From positions 1 through 16,218 of the forward strand of contig JAQUJQ010000016.1 of assembly GCA_028680875.1 (NCBI GenBank): a DNA stretch of 16,218 nucleotides, given 5' to 3'. Every line of letters starts with the position of its first letter. The stretch's first letter is position 1. Below are positions 1 to 5,721 of the stretch, piece after piece. Below the pieces are notes generated by a model. That model did not search any database. It was not told where the DNA came from and saw nothing but the letters and a program-made list of their open reading frames with translations. Source of the DNA: Eubacteriales bacterium. GTDB taxonomy: Bacteria > Bacillota > Clostridia > Peptostreptococcales > Anaerovoracaceae. The position numbers and the translations under genes are program-made.

Positions 1-177
1 AATCCTCCTGATGGCTATACAAAATCGGAAATTAAATCGATGTCGGATGATTCCATTCTCGACATGGACTATTTCCTTCATGAAGAGTTCTACGACTGTT
101 GGGACGAAGAACTCTACTCTGAGGAACTGAAAAAAAAGAGGAGATCCGCCTCCTCTTTCATCTGTTTAAACATTTAA
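1..177 (+). CDS. C-terminal end of an unidentified acidic protein (partial)
   Basis: An open reading frame enters from the left edge in frame 1 and runs 58 codons to a TAA at 175-177. The peptide is rich in Asp, Glu and aromatic residues (for example DMDYFLHEEFYDCWDEEL) and ends in a basic stretch (KKKRRSASSFICLNI). I do not recognise the family. The frame is open throughout and its composition looks more protein-like than the other two plus-strand frames; that is the main support. The last 15 codons or so read through the terminator hairpin of the convergent gene, so the basic tail is shaped by the hairpin sequence. Its stop overlaps the stop of the minus-strand gene at 174-437. No start or upstream context is visible. 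Confidence 0.55.
   Translation, partial: NPPDGYTKSEIKSMSDDSILDMDYFLHEEFYDCWDEELYSEELKKKRRSASSFICLNI
130..158 (-). terminator. Rho-independent terminator of the 87-aa gene
   Basis: A 9-bp stem (135-143 with 150-158) and a 6-nt loop are followed on the minus strand by a run of eight T (A at 130-137 on the plus strand). It lies 16 nt past the stop of the minus-strand gene at 174-437. On the plus strand the hairpin is followed only by a broken T stretch, so it is mainly a minus-strand terminator. It sits inside the coding sequence of the convergent plus-strand gene. Confidence 0.8.
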
Positions 178-437
178 AAACGCTTTTTTAATTTCTTTGT
201 GGCTTTATCTATTGTATGATTCAGACGCCCCTCTACTTGGTCAACCATGTCCTCTACTCGATTCTCCACCCGGTCTCCCGTTTGATCCAATTTATTTTCC
301 ACCCGATCAAATACATCTGCCACATTGTTTTCTGCTTTATCTTTCAAATCCTCTGCTTTTTCCTTAACATCACGTGCAGCATCTTTTACCGCATCCCACA
401 TGTCATCGGTATTTTTTCCCATACGCTCCATAGTCAT
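174..437 (-). CDS. Small charged helical protein with 11-residue repeats (LEA-like)
   Basis: This encodes 87 residues with no signal peptide and no membrane segment, so the product is probably cytosolic. From residue 33 to the end it divides into five consecutive 11-residue units: DKAENNVADVF, DRVENKLDQTG, DRVENRVEDMV, DQVEGRLNHTI, DKATKKLKKRF. They share Asp at position 1, a basic or polar residue at 2, mostly Val/Ala at 3 and a Leu/Val at 7 in most units. Such 11-mer periodicity is typical of group 3 LEA proteins and of hendecad amphipathic helices; the N-terminal part (about 15-32) is also an amphipathic charged helix. A role in stress or desiccation protection or membrane-surface binding is inference only. 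The ATG at 435-437 follows a GAGGGAGAG ribosome binding site; a second ATG two codons on is also possible. A strong terminator follows. Confidence 0.75.
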   Translation of the reverse strand: MTMERMGKNTDDMWDAVKDAARDVKEKAEDLKDKAENNVADVFDRVENKLDQTGDRVENRVEDMVDQVEGRLNHTIDKATKKLKKRF

Positions 438-454
438 CTCTCCCTCATTTAATA

Positions 455-490
455 ATTAAAGTATATTTTGCCATGTTTGAGAGAAAACAT
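455..490 (-). promoter_or_regulatory. Possible promoter/operator of the 87-aa gene
   Basis: On the minus strand a TATACT (plus 460-465 region) fits a -10 box about 25-30 nt before the gene's start codon. No good -35 is seen. A perfect inverted repeat, ATGTTT-N6-AAACAT (473-490), sits just upstream where an operator or activator site would be. The gene appears to be monocistronic. This is pattern-based only. Confidence 0.35.
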
Positions 491-548
491 ACATAAAGTT
501 CTTCAATTTCTCGGAAGTAAGAGATGGTCCTTTACTTCCCTTACATAC

Positions 549-753
549 TTGGTCGAGGTGACAGGATTTGAACACTACGGCAACACCTGACGGCGTTCCA
601 TAGGGGGCGCTGCCCCCTCTTGGCGGGTCTCGTTCCTCGTCCCTGTCACCCCCGAAGGTGTAGTCCGCTCTTCAACTTGCTTTCGCTCTGATCGGGGGAG
701 ATACTCTTCCCCGATACCCCTTTTGCCGCAGGTTCAAAATCCTACACTTTATC
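549..753. repeat. GC-rich imperfect palindrome bounded by tRNA-Pro fragments
   Basis: This fills most of the gene-free stretch 438-754. The left end (549-573) is an exact 25-nt copy of the tRNA-Pro 3' end (793-817), in the same orientation and including CCA. The right end (725-747) is a near copy of the tRNA-Pro variable/T-arm region in the opposite orientation. The two ends therefore pair into a long basal stem with small bulges (CGGCAA/TTGCCG, GAAC/GTTC, TTT/AAA, GG/CC, GTG/CAC). The core (574-720) is about 62% GC by hand count, far above its flanks, and holds hairpins AGGGGGC-GCT-GCCCCCT (602-618), CACC-N6-GGTG (647-660) and ATCGGGG-N11-CCCCGAT (691-715). There is no plausible coding frame. 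It may be a miniature mobile element, a structured RNA, or the scar of integration at the tRNA gene. I cannot tell which strand, if any, is transcribed. Confidence 0.6.
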
Positions 754-754
754 A

Positions 755-793
755 AATAAAAACTTGGATATCAAAAGATATCCAAGTTTTTAT

Positions 794-794
<1 letters not shown>
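755..794 (-). terminator. Terminator of the tRNA-Pro gene
   Basis: A perfect 18-bp stem (755-772 with 777-794) has a 4-nt loop and a T-rich 3' arm on the minus strand (AAGTTTTTATTT). It begins at the last base of the encoded CCA of the tRNA, so transcription ends right after the mature 3' end. Because the stem is perfect and A/T-rich at its base, it could act in both directions. Confidence 0.85.
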
Positions 795-870
<76 letters not shown>

Positions 871-889
871 TTATTACAGCCACCTCATT

Positions 890-918
890 ATGATAGCGTC
901 TTACACTGATTTTGTCAA
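890..918 (-). promoter_or_regulatory. Promoter of the tRNA-Pro gene
   Basis: On the minus strand a perfect -35 TTGACA (913-918) and a -10 TATCAT (890-895) are separated by exactly 17 bp (896-912). The -10 lies 19 nt before the first base of the tRNA, leaving a short 5' leader. The -35 is only 3 nt from the base of the rplQ terminator stem, so the ribosomal operon ends and this unit begins almost back to back. Confidence 0.85.
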
Positions 919-921
919 TAG

Positions 922-958
922 AAAACCCGCTCAAGGTTTATTCTAGGAGCGGGCTTTT
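922..958 (-). terminator. Terminator of the ribosomal-protein super-operon
   Basis: This is an 11-bp stem (aaaacccgctc 922-932 with gagcgggctttt 947-958, one G-T pair) around a 14-nt loop, starting 7 nt past the rplQ stop. T-rich sequence follows on both strands (minus GGGTTTTCT, plus CTTTTTATTT), so it may work in both directions. It marks the end of the alpha-operon segment. Confidence 0.85.
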
Positions 959-965
959 TATTTAA

Positions 966-1307
966 TTAGACCAATTCCAAAAATACCATCTCAGCACTGT
1001 CGCCCTGTCTGGGGCCCAACTTTAGAATTCTGGTATAGCCACCATTTCTATCTGCATATTTAGGACTGATCTCATCAAACAACTTGGTAACCACATCTTC
1101 ATCAAAGAGATAGGACATAGCCTGTCTTCTTGCATGCAGGTCACCACGCTTGCCCAATGTGATCATCTTTTCAGCCAGTTTTCTTGCTTCCTTTGCTCTA
1201 CAATCGGTGGTTGTGATTCTTCCTTCACGAAATAGGTCAGTCACCTGATTCCGGAGCATCGATTTTCTATGAGCAGTCGGTTTGCCTAGTTTTCTATAGC
1301 CCGGCAT
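966..1307 (-). CDS. rplQ: 50S ribosomal protein L17
   Basis: The 113-residue product is the usual length for L17 in Firmicutes and starts with MPGYRKLGKPTAHRKSMLRNQVTDL, a close match to the family N-terminus (G-x-RKLG-R-T/A-x-HR-x-x-x-x-R-N). It binds 23S rRNA near the exit-tunnel side of the large subunit. The ATG follows a strong AAGGAGG site 9 nt upstream. It is the last gene of the train, 37 nt after rpoA, and is directly followed by the operon terminator. In many Clostridia this gene is followed by ECF-transporter genes, truA, rplM and rpsI; here they are absent. Confidence 0.98.
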   Translation of the reverse strand: MPGYRKLGKPTAHRKSMLRNQVTDLFREGRITTTDCRAKEARKLAEKMITLGKRGDLHARRQAMSYLFDEDVVTKLFDEISPKYADRNGGYTRILKLGPRQGDSAEMVFLELV

Positions 1308-1344
1308 ATAGCATTACCTCCTTATTTATTATCATTTTTCGGTG

Positions 1345-2292
1345 CTAGTCATCGCTTGGTTTGAGGCTAAGATCCAGCTCATCCAGTTTGTTCTTGATTT
1401 CATCCAATGATTTTTTACCTAAATTACGTACCTTCATCATGTCCTCTTCCGTACGATGAGTCAATTCCTCAACCGTGTTGATGGAAGCTCGTTTTAAGCA
1501 ATTAAAAGAACGAACGGACAACTCCAGTTCTTCAATGGTCATCTCCAAAGCTTTTTCCTTTTGGTCCTCTTCCTTCTCTACCATAATCTCTACTGCATCC
1601 ATGCTGTCTGTCAGATCAATGAACAACTTTAGATGCTCCTGCATGATTTTAGCACCAATAGAAACGCTTTCTTTAGGATCAATGCTGCCGTCAGTCCAGA
1701 TCTCCAGTACCAGTCGGTCAAAGTCAGTAACATGTCCGACCCGAGTATCTTCAACACTAAAATTAACTCTGGATACTGGTGTGAAAATGGAATCCACCGG
1801 AATCATGGCAATGGGCATGTTCTCAGTTTTATTCAGTTCTGCAGGCACATAACCTCTACCTCTGGCAATATTAATCTCCATTACCAATGAGGCATTTTCT
1901 TCAAGTGTGGCAATGTGCAAATCCGGGTTATGGATTTCCAACTCACTATCTGCGATAATATCACCGGCGGTTACTTCTTTAGGACCAACTGCATTGATAA
2001 TCGCCCTTTTTGTATTTTCGCCGTTCAAACGTACGGAAAGTTTCTTGAGGTTCAGAATAATCTCGGTTACGTCTTCCTTCACACCGGGAATAGTAGAAAA
2101 TTCGTGGAGAATTCCATCTATTTTTACGGATGTTACAGCTGCACCGGGAAGAGAACTTAAAAGAATTCTTCTCAAGCTGTTTCCCAATGTGGTTCCGTAG
2201 CCCCTTTCCAAAGGCTCTACCACAAATTTCCCATAATTACTATCCTCTTCACTATAGATACATTCGATTGTCGGCTTTTCAATTTCGATCAT
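1345..2292 (-). CDS. rpoA: DNA-directed RNA polymerase subunit alpha
   Basis: The 315-residue alpha subunit dimerises to nucleate RNA polymerase assembly. The N-terminal assembly domain carries the signature GYGTTLGNSLRRILLSSLPG (residues 31-50). The C-terminal domain (about 250-310) has VRSFNCLK (residues 260-267), in which Arg261 matches the UP-element-contacting Arg265 of E. coli, and the helix-hairpin-helix RNLGKKS. I set the start at the ATG at 2290-2292, with AAGGAGGG 7 nt upstream, rather than an in-frame start 11 codons earlier whose extra residues do not belong to the family. It lies 43 nt after rpsD and 37 nt before rplQ, as in a standard alpha operon. Confidence 0.98.
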   Translation of the reverse strand: MIEIEKPTIECIYSEEDSNYGKFVVEPLERGYGTTLGNSLRRILLSSLPGAAVTSVKIDGILHEFSTIPGVKEDVTEIILNLKKLSVRLNGENTKRAIINAVGPKEVTAGDIIADSELEIHNPDLHIATLEENASLVMEINIARGRGYVPAELNKTENMPIAMIPVDSIFTPVSRVNFSVEDTRVGHVTDFDRLVLEIWTDGSIDPKESVSIGAKIMQEHLKLFIDLTDSMDAVEIMVEKEEDQKEKALEMTIEELELSVRSFNCLKRASINTVEELTHRTEEDMMKVRNLGKKSLDEIKNKLDELDLSLKPSDD

Positions 2293-2335
2293 TGTAAAAC
2301 CCTCCTTATTCTCAGATCCATCCAACCCCTAGTTA

Positions 2336-2959
2336 TTACTTAGAGTAGAGCTCAACGATGAGATGCTCTGCGATCGGAGTATCAATTTCTTCTCTCCTAG
2401 GCATTGCAACGACTTTACCCTCAAGCTTATCTGTATCAACGGTGATCCAAGAAGGAGTACTGATTGACATATCTCTGATTTCTCTAAACTTTGGAGAAGT
2501 TGTACTCTTCTCTTTCACTTTTACCACATCGCCTTCCTTTAATTGGAAGGATGGAATGTTTTGCTTTTTACCATTTACGGTAAAGTGATTGTGAGTTACC
2601 AACTGTCTGGCTTCTTTTCTTGAAGAAGCAAATCCCATACGGAAGACTACGTTATCAAATCTGGTTTCAAGGAAAACCAGCAGGTTTTCACCGGTTAAGC
2701 CTTTTTTCTTAGCAGCTTTATCAAAGTAATTTCTAAACTGGGTTTCAAGAAGGCCGTAGAAACGCTTTGCCTTTTGCTTCTCTCTTAACTGAAGACCATA
2801 TTCAGTTACCTTGACCCTTCTGCTTTGTCCATGCTGTCCCGGCGCATAGTTTCTTTTTTCAACCGCACATTTTGTGCTATAACATCTTTCGCCTTTTAAA
2901 AACAGCTTTTGTCCTTCCCTTCTGCAAAGTCTGCAGGAAGGATCGATATATCTAGCCAT
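2336..2959 (-). CDS. rpsD: 30S ribosomal protein S4, zinc-binding (C+) form
   Basis: The 207-residue primary 16S rRNA-binding protein starts 30S assembly and in several bacteria represses its own operon. The N-terminus has four cysteines (C9, C12, C26, C31 in the run CRLCRREGQ...GERCYSTKC), the zinc-binding C+ layout known from Thermus; B. subtilis S4 lacks it. The S4 RNA-binding domain (about residues 97-160) shows TRFDNVVFRMGFASSRKEARQ. It sits between rpsK (21 nt) and rpoA (43 nt). Its place here, rather than at a separate locus, makes operon autoregulation via the rpsM leader possible, which is inference. The ATG follows GGGAGGTG. Confidence 0.98.
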   Translation of the reverse strand: MARYIDPSCRLCRREGQKLFLKGERCYSTKCAVEKRNYAPGQHGQSRRVKVTEYGLQLREKQKAKRFYGLLETQFRNYFDKAAKKKGLTGENLLVFLETRFDNVVFRMGFASSRKEARQLVTHNHFTVNGKKQNIPSFQLKEGDVVKVKEKSTTSPKFREIRDMSISTPSWITVDTDKLEGKVVAMPRREEIDTPIAEHLIVELYSK

Positions 2960-2980
2960 ACTAATGACACCTCCCTTTCA

Positions 2981-3382
2981 TTATACTCTTCTTCTCTTCG
3001 GCGGTCTGCATCCGTTATGTGGAATCGGGGTAATGTCTTTAATCATGTTAATTTCAAGACCGGCAGTCTGCAACGCTCTGATTGCAGCCTCACGTCCGGA
3101 CCCCGGACCTTTAACGTATACTTCCACCGTCTTGAGACCATGTTCCATCGCACCTTTTGCAGCTTCTTCAGCAGCCATTTGGGCCGCAAAAGGAGTGGAT
3201 TTTCTGGATCCCTTAAAACCCAGAGAACCAGCGCTGGACCACGAAAGAGCATTGCCACTCAGATCTGTCAGTGTCACCAAAGTATTATTGAAGGTCGACT
3301 GAATATGTGCCTGGCCCCGCTCGATATTTTTCCGCTCTCTTCTTTTTTTGCGTACTGTTTTCTTAATTGGTTGTTTTGCCAT
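2981..3382 (-). CDS. rpsK: 30S ribosomal protein S11
   Basis: The 133-residue protein of the 30S platform lines the mRNA path near the E site. It has a basic N-terminal tail (KKTVRKKRRERKNIERG), the core GNALSWSSAGSLGFKGSRKS, and the conserved C-terminal HNGCRPPKRRRV, whose Asn-Gly is the family's isoaspartate site. Length and motifs are standard. A TAAAGGAGG site precedes the ATG. It is 15 nt after rpsM and 21 nt before rpsD. Confidence 0.98.
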   Translation of the reverse strand: MAKQPIKKTVRKKRRERKNIERGQAHIQSTFNNTLVTLTDLSGNALSWSSAGSLGFKGSRKSTPFAAQMAAEEAAKGAMEHGLKTVEVYVKGPGSGREAAIRALQTAGLEINMIKDITPIPHNGCRPPKRRRV

Positions 3383-3397
3383 TCCTTCGAACCTCCT

Positions 3398-3766
3398 TTA
3401 CTTCTTCTTTCTACCCACAGTCTTTTTGGGGCCTTTTCTTGTTCTTGCATTGGTCTTTGTGTTCTGTCCTCTGACAGGTAAACCTCTTCTATGTCTGATT
3501 CCTCTATAACAACCGATTTCCATCAGCCTTTTGATGTTTAAAGAGACTTCTCTCCTCAGGTCACCTTCTACATGGTACTCAGAGTCGATAATCTTTCTGA
3601 TTGCACCTACTTCGTCTTCCGTCAGGTCTTTGACTCTGGTGCCGGGATTAATCCCTGCCTTATTCAGAATCTCCGTTGCCGTCGGTCTTCCAATGCCGTA
3701 TATATAGGTGAGTCCAATTTCTACTCTCTTATCTCTTGGTAAGTCGACACCGGCTATACGAGCCAT
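3398..3766 (-). CDS. rpsM: 30S ribosomal protein S13
   Basis: The 122-residue head protein of the 30S subunit forms bridges to the 50S and contacts P-site tRNA with its basic C-terminal tail. The N-terminus MARIAGVDLPRDKRVEIGLTYIYGIG and the helix-turn-helix region with RGIRHRRGLPVRGQ(N)TKTNARTRKG are family hallmarks. The ATG follows AGAAGGAGG. It is the first gene of the alpha segment and is preceded by the largest gap of the train (136 nt), which contains a hairpin. Confidence 0.98.
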   Translation of the reverse strand: MARIAGVDLPRDKRVEIGLTYIYGIGRPTATEILNKAGINPGTRVKDLTEDEVGAIRKIIDSEYHVEGDLRREVSLNIKRLMEIGCYRGIRHRRGLPVRGQNTKTNARTRKGPKKTVGRKKK

Positions 3767-3902
3767 ATGCTGTTTCCTCCTTCTTATTTGTTAATTGTTA
3801 CATACACAGTACGTATACTTATTTCTATATGAATTCCCTCCTGGTTGTTTCGCTGCCTCACGGCAGGAAACCACAGCCGCTCCCAAAAAGGTTAATTCAG
3901 GC
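3767..3902 (-). promoter_or_regulatory. rpmJ-rpsM leader region with bulged GNRA hairpin
   Basis: This 136-nt gap is the longest inside the operon. On the minus strand it forms GTTTC-CTGCC-GTGA-GGCAG-c-GAAAC (3847-3871): a 10-bp stem with one bulged C and a GTGA (GNRA) tetraloop, plus a possible CTG/CAG extension. An orphan AGGAGGG follows just downstream of the hairpin without any usable start codon after it. The true rpsM ribosome binding site lies about 55 nt further on. There is no T-tract, so it is not a terminator. A translational control site, perhaps for S4, is inferred from position alone. Confidence 0.5.
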
Positions 3903-4016
3903 TTATCCTTGCCTCTGCTTATGCCTTGGATTTTCACAAATGACCATAACTTTGCCATTTCTCTTAATCACCTTGCATTTTTCACATATGGGTTTTACTG
4001 AGGCTTTCACTTTCAT
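3903..4016 (-). CDS. rpmJ: 50S ribosomal protein L36, zinc-ribbon (C+) form
   Basis: The 37-residue protein has the complete sequence family pattern MKVKASVKP-CxxC-...-C-x4-H (C11, C14, C27, H32 by count), the zinc-binding form of L36. It is one of the last proteins to join the 50S subunit. The ATG at 4014-4016 has AAGGAGG 7 nt upstream; longer in-frame reading into infA is not real. It sits 40 nt after infA, the usual infA-rpmJ pair. Confidence 0.97.
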   Translation of the reverse strand: MKVKASVKPICEKCKVIKRNGKVMVICENPRHKQRQG

Positions 4017-4056
4017 TTTGTTCCTCCTTATCATGCTCAATGCACAAATCTTCGAT

Positions 4057-4275
4057 TTATTTTTCTCTCCAAGTAATTCTACCCCTGGAAAGGTCATAAG
4101 GGGATAATTCCACTTTTACCCTATCCCCGGGCAGAATTCGGATAAAGTTCATTCTAATCTTTCCGGAAATATGTGCAAGCACTTCATAGCCATTTTCAAG
4201 TTTTACAATGAACATGGCATTTGGTTGTGCCTCCATCACTGTACCGAATACTTCAATCGCATCCTTTTTTGCCAT
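4057..4275 (-). CDS. infA: Translation initiation factor IF-1
   Basis: The 72-residue single OB-fold protein binds the 30S A site during initiation. The sequence MAKKDAIEVFGTVMEAQPNA and the core GYEVLAHISGKIRMNFIRILPGDRVKVELSPYDLSRGRI match the family closely over the full length. The ATG is only 3 nt after the map stop, and its GGAGG site lies within the last codons of map, suggesting translational coupling. Many Clostridia have a small KOW-domain gene between map and infA; it is absent here. Confidence 0.98.
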   Translation of the reverse strand: MAKKDAIEVFGTVMEAQPNAMFIVKLENGYEVLAHISGKIRMNFIRILPGDRVKVELSPYDLSRGRITWREK

Positions 4276-4278
4276 AGG

Positions 4279-5052
4279 TCATACCTCCATACTTTCAGAT
4301 CCATCCAGTCTCGTCAACAACATGGGTTCATTTTCTGTAACCACCACGGTATTCTCATAATGAGCGGATCTCTTCCCATCCGCCGTTTCCACCGTCCAGT
4401 TGTCGGGCAGAACTGCAACTTGATAGGTTCCCTCATTTACCATCGGCTCGATGGCCAGAACCATACCGGGAGTCAGCTTAGGTCCTCTGCCCGGTGAACC
4501 GTAATTTGGAATCTGTGGTTCTTCATGCATAGATCTGCCAATCCCGTGTCCCACGAAATCCCTTACTACGGAAAACCCGTCTTCCTCCACCCGTTTCTGG
4601 ATGGCATGGGATACATCTGAAAGCCGGTAGCACGACCTGCAAAATTTTAATCCCTCATAGAAACTTTCTCTTGTTGTTGTGATCAGCCTTTGTGCTTCTT
4701 CGTCAATTTCTCCCACAGGATAGGTTCTGGCAGCATCGCTGTAATAACCTCTGTGAATCGTTCCTACATCTACACTGACAATATCCCCTTCCTGTAGTAT
4801 TCGGTTTTTTGAGGGGATTCCATGGACCACTTGCTGGTTCACAGAGACGCAAGCACTGGCCGGATAACCATTATACCCTTTGAATGCAGGAATCATCTTA
4901 TACTTAAGAATGGTTCTCTCGACATAATCGTCCACATCCTTTGTGGTAATCCCCGGCCGAATGATCTGAAAGAGGTGAGCCAGAATCTGAGCAGTTACTG
5001 CTCCGGCTTCCCTCATCAGTTGGATTTCTTCATGTGACTTTATGATAATCAT
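4279..5052 (-). CDS. map: Methionine aminopeptidase, type I
   Basis: The 257-residue dinuclear metallopeptidase removes the initiator Met from new proteins. Metal ligands are visible: D95 and D106 (VSVDVGT...GYYSDAA), H169 (GHGIGRSMHEEP), E202 (AIEPMV) and E233 (AHYENTVVVTE); H77 (VVHGIPS) and H176 are the substrate-side histidines. Length is standard for the short type Ia form without an N-terminal zinc finger. I set the start at the ATG at 5050-5052, one base past the adk stop, with GGGAG in the adk end. A longer frame adds 33 residues read from inside adk that do not belong to the family. Confidence 0.97.
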   Translation of the reverse strand: MIIIKSHEEIQLMREAGAVTAQILAHLFQIIRPGITTKDVDDYVERTILKYKMIPAFKGYNGYPASACVSVNQQVVHGIPSKNRILQEGDIVSVDVGTIHRGYYSDAARTYPVGEIDEEAQRLITTTRESFYEGLKFCRSCYRLSDVSHAIQKRVEEDGFSVVRDFVGHGIGRSMHEEPQIPNYGSPGRGPKLTPGMVLAIEPMVNEGTYQVAVLPDNWTVETADGKRSAHYENTVVVTENEPMLLTRLDGSESMEV

Positions 5053-5053
5053 T

Positions 5054-5701
5054 CTACACTCCCAATACGGAGATGATGGATGCAAAGACGGTATCCGGAC
5101 TACCGGCACTCTGTATATGAATAATATTAGCAAGCTTTTCATAATAGGCAATCAAAGGCATTGTTTGCTTCTGGTATACCTGAAACCGATTCCTTACCGT
5201 TTCTTCTGTATCATCTGCTCTCTGATACACTTCTCCACCACAGATGTCACAAATCCCTTCCTCTTTTGGAGGCATATTTTTTATATGATAGGGTGCTCCA
5301 CAAGCTCGACAAACTCTTCTACCAATCATTCTCTCAAGGAGTACCTCCTCATCCCCACTTATATCAATAACTTTGTCAAGGGCAATGCCTTTGACTTCTA
5401 AGTACTGATCCAATTTTTCTGCCTGGAATACCGTTCGGGGAAATCCATCCAACAGGAAACCATTCTTACAATCAGCCGCATCCAGCCGATCGGTCACCAG
5501 TTCCACCACCAATTTATCGGGAACCAGTTCCCCTTTATCCATGTATTCTTTAGCTTTTTTTCCTAAGGGAGTACCCTCCTTCACATTCTTCCTAAAGATA
5601 TCTCCAGTGGAGATGTGAGGAATTTGATACTTTTCTGCAATTTTTACCGCTTGTGTACCCTTGCCGGCACCCGGCGGACCTAACAATACCAATCGAAACA
5701 T
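5054..5701 (-). CDS. adk: Adenylate kinase, zinc-LID long form
   Basis: The 215-residue enzyme catalyses ATP + AMP <-> 2 ADP in the cytosol. The P-loop GPPGAGKGT is at residues 8-16, the AMP-binding region HISTGDIFR at 29-37, and DGFPRT at 85-90. The LID domain carries four cysteines (C131, C134, C151, C154), the structural zinc site common in Gram-positive Adk. The ATG follows a purine-rich stretch with AAGGAGG and GGAAAGG. It is 20 nt after secY and 1 nt before map, the conserved secY-adk-map order. Confidence 0.98.
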   Translation of the reverse strand: MFRLVLLGPPGAGKGTQAVKIAEKYQIPHISTGDIFRKNVKEGTPLGKKAKEYMDKGELVPDKLVVELVTDRLDAADCKNGFLLDGFPRTVFQAEKLDQYLEVKGIALDKVIDISGDEEVLLERMIGRRVCRACGAPYHIKNMPPKEEGICDICGGEVYQRADDTEETVRNRFQVYQKQTMPLIAYYEKLANIIHIQSAGSPDTVFASIISVLGV

Positions 5702-5721
5702 ATCTATTCCTTTCCGCCTCC

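Noticed and set aside
513..539. 8-bp stem GGAAGTAA / TTACTTCC as a terminator of the GC-rich island
   Set aside because: No T-tract follows on either strand; it may be a chance or minor structural stem.
574..600. Short minus-strand reading frame (8 codons from an ATG near 600) in the GC-rich island
   Set aside because: It is too short, has no ribosome binding site, and lies within hairpin sequence.
549..753. CRISPR array or group I/II intron as an explanation of the island
   Set aside because: There are no regularly spaced direct repeats, and I could not identify intron core elements or a split, otherwise complete tRNA around it.
2293..2325. 11-residue N-terminal extension of RpoA
   Set aside because: The extension spans the ribosome binding site of the internal ATG and is not part of the alpha family.
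5053..5151. 33-residue N-terminal extension of methionine aminopeptidase
   Set aside because: It is read out of frame from inside adk; the ATG at 5050-5052 has a ribosome binding site and gives the normal family N-terminus.
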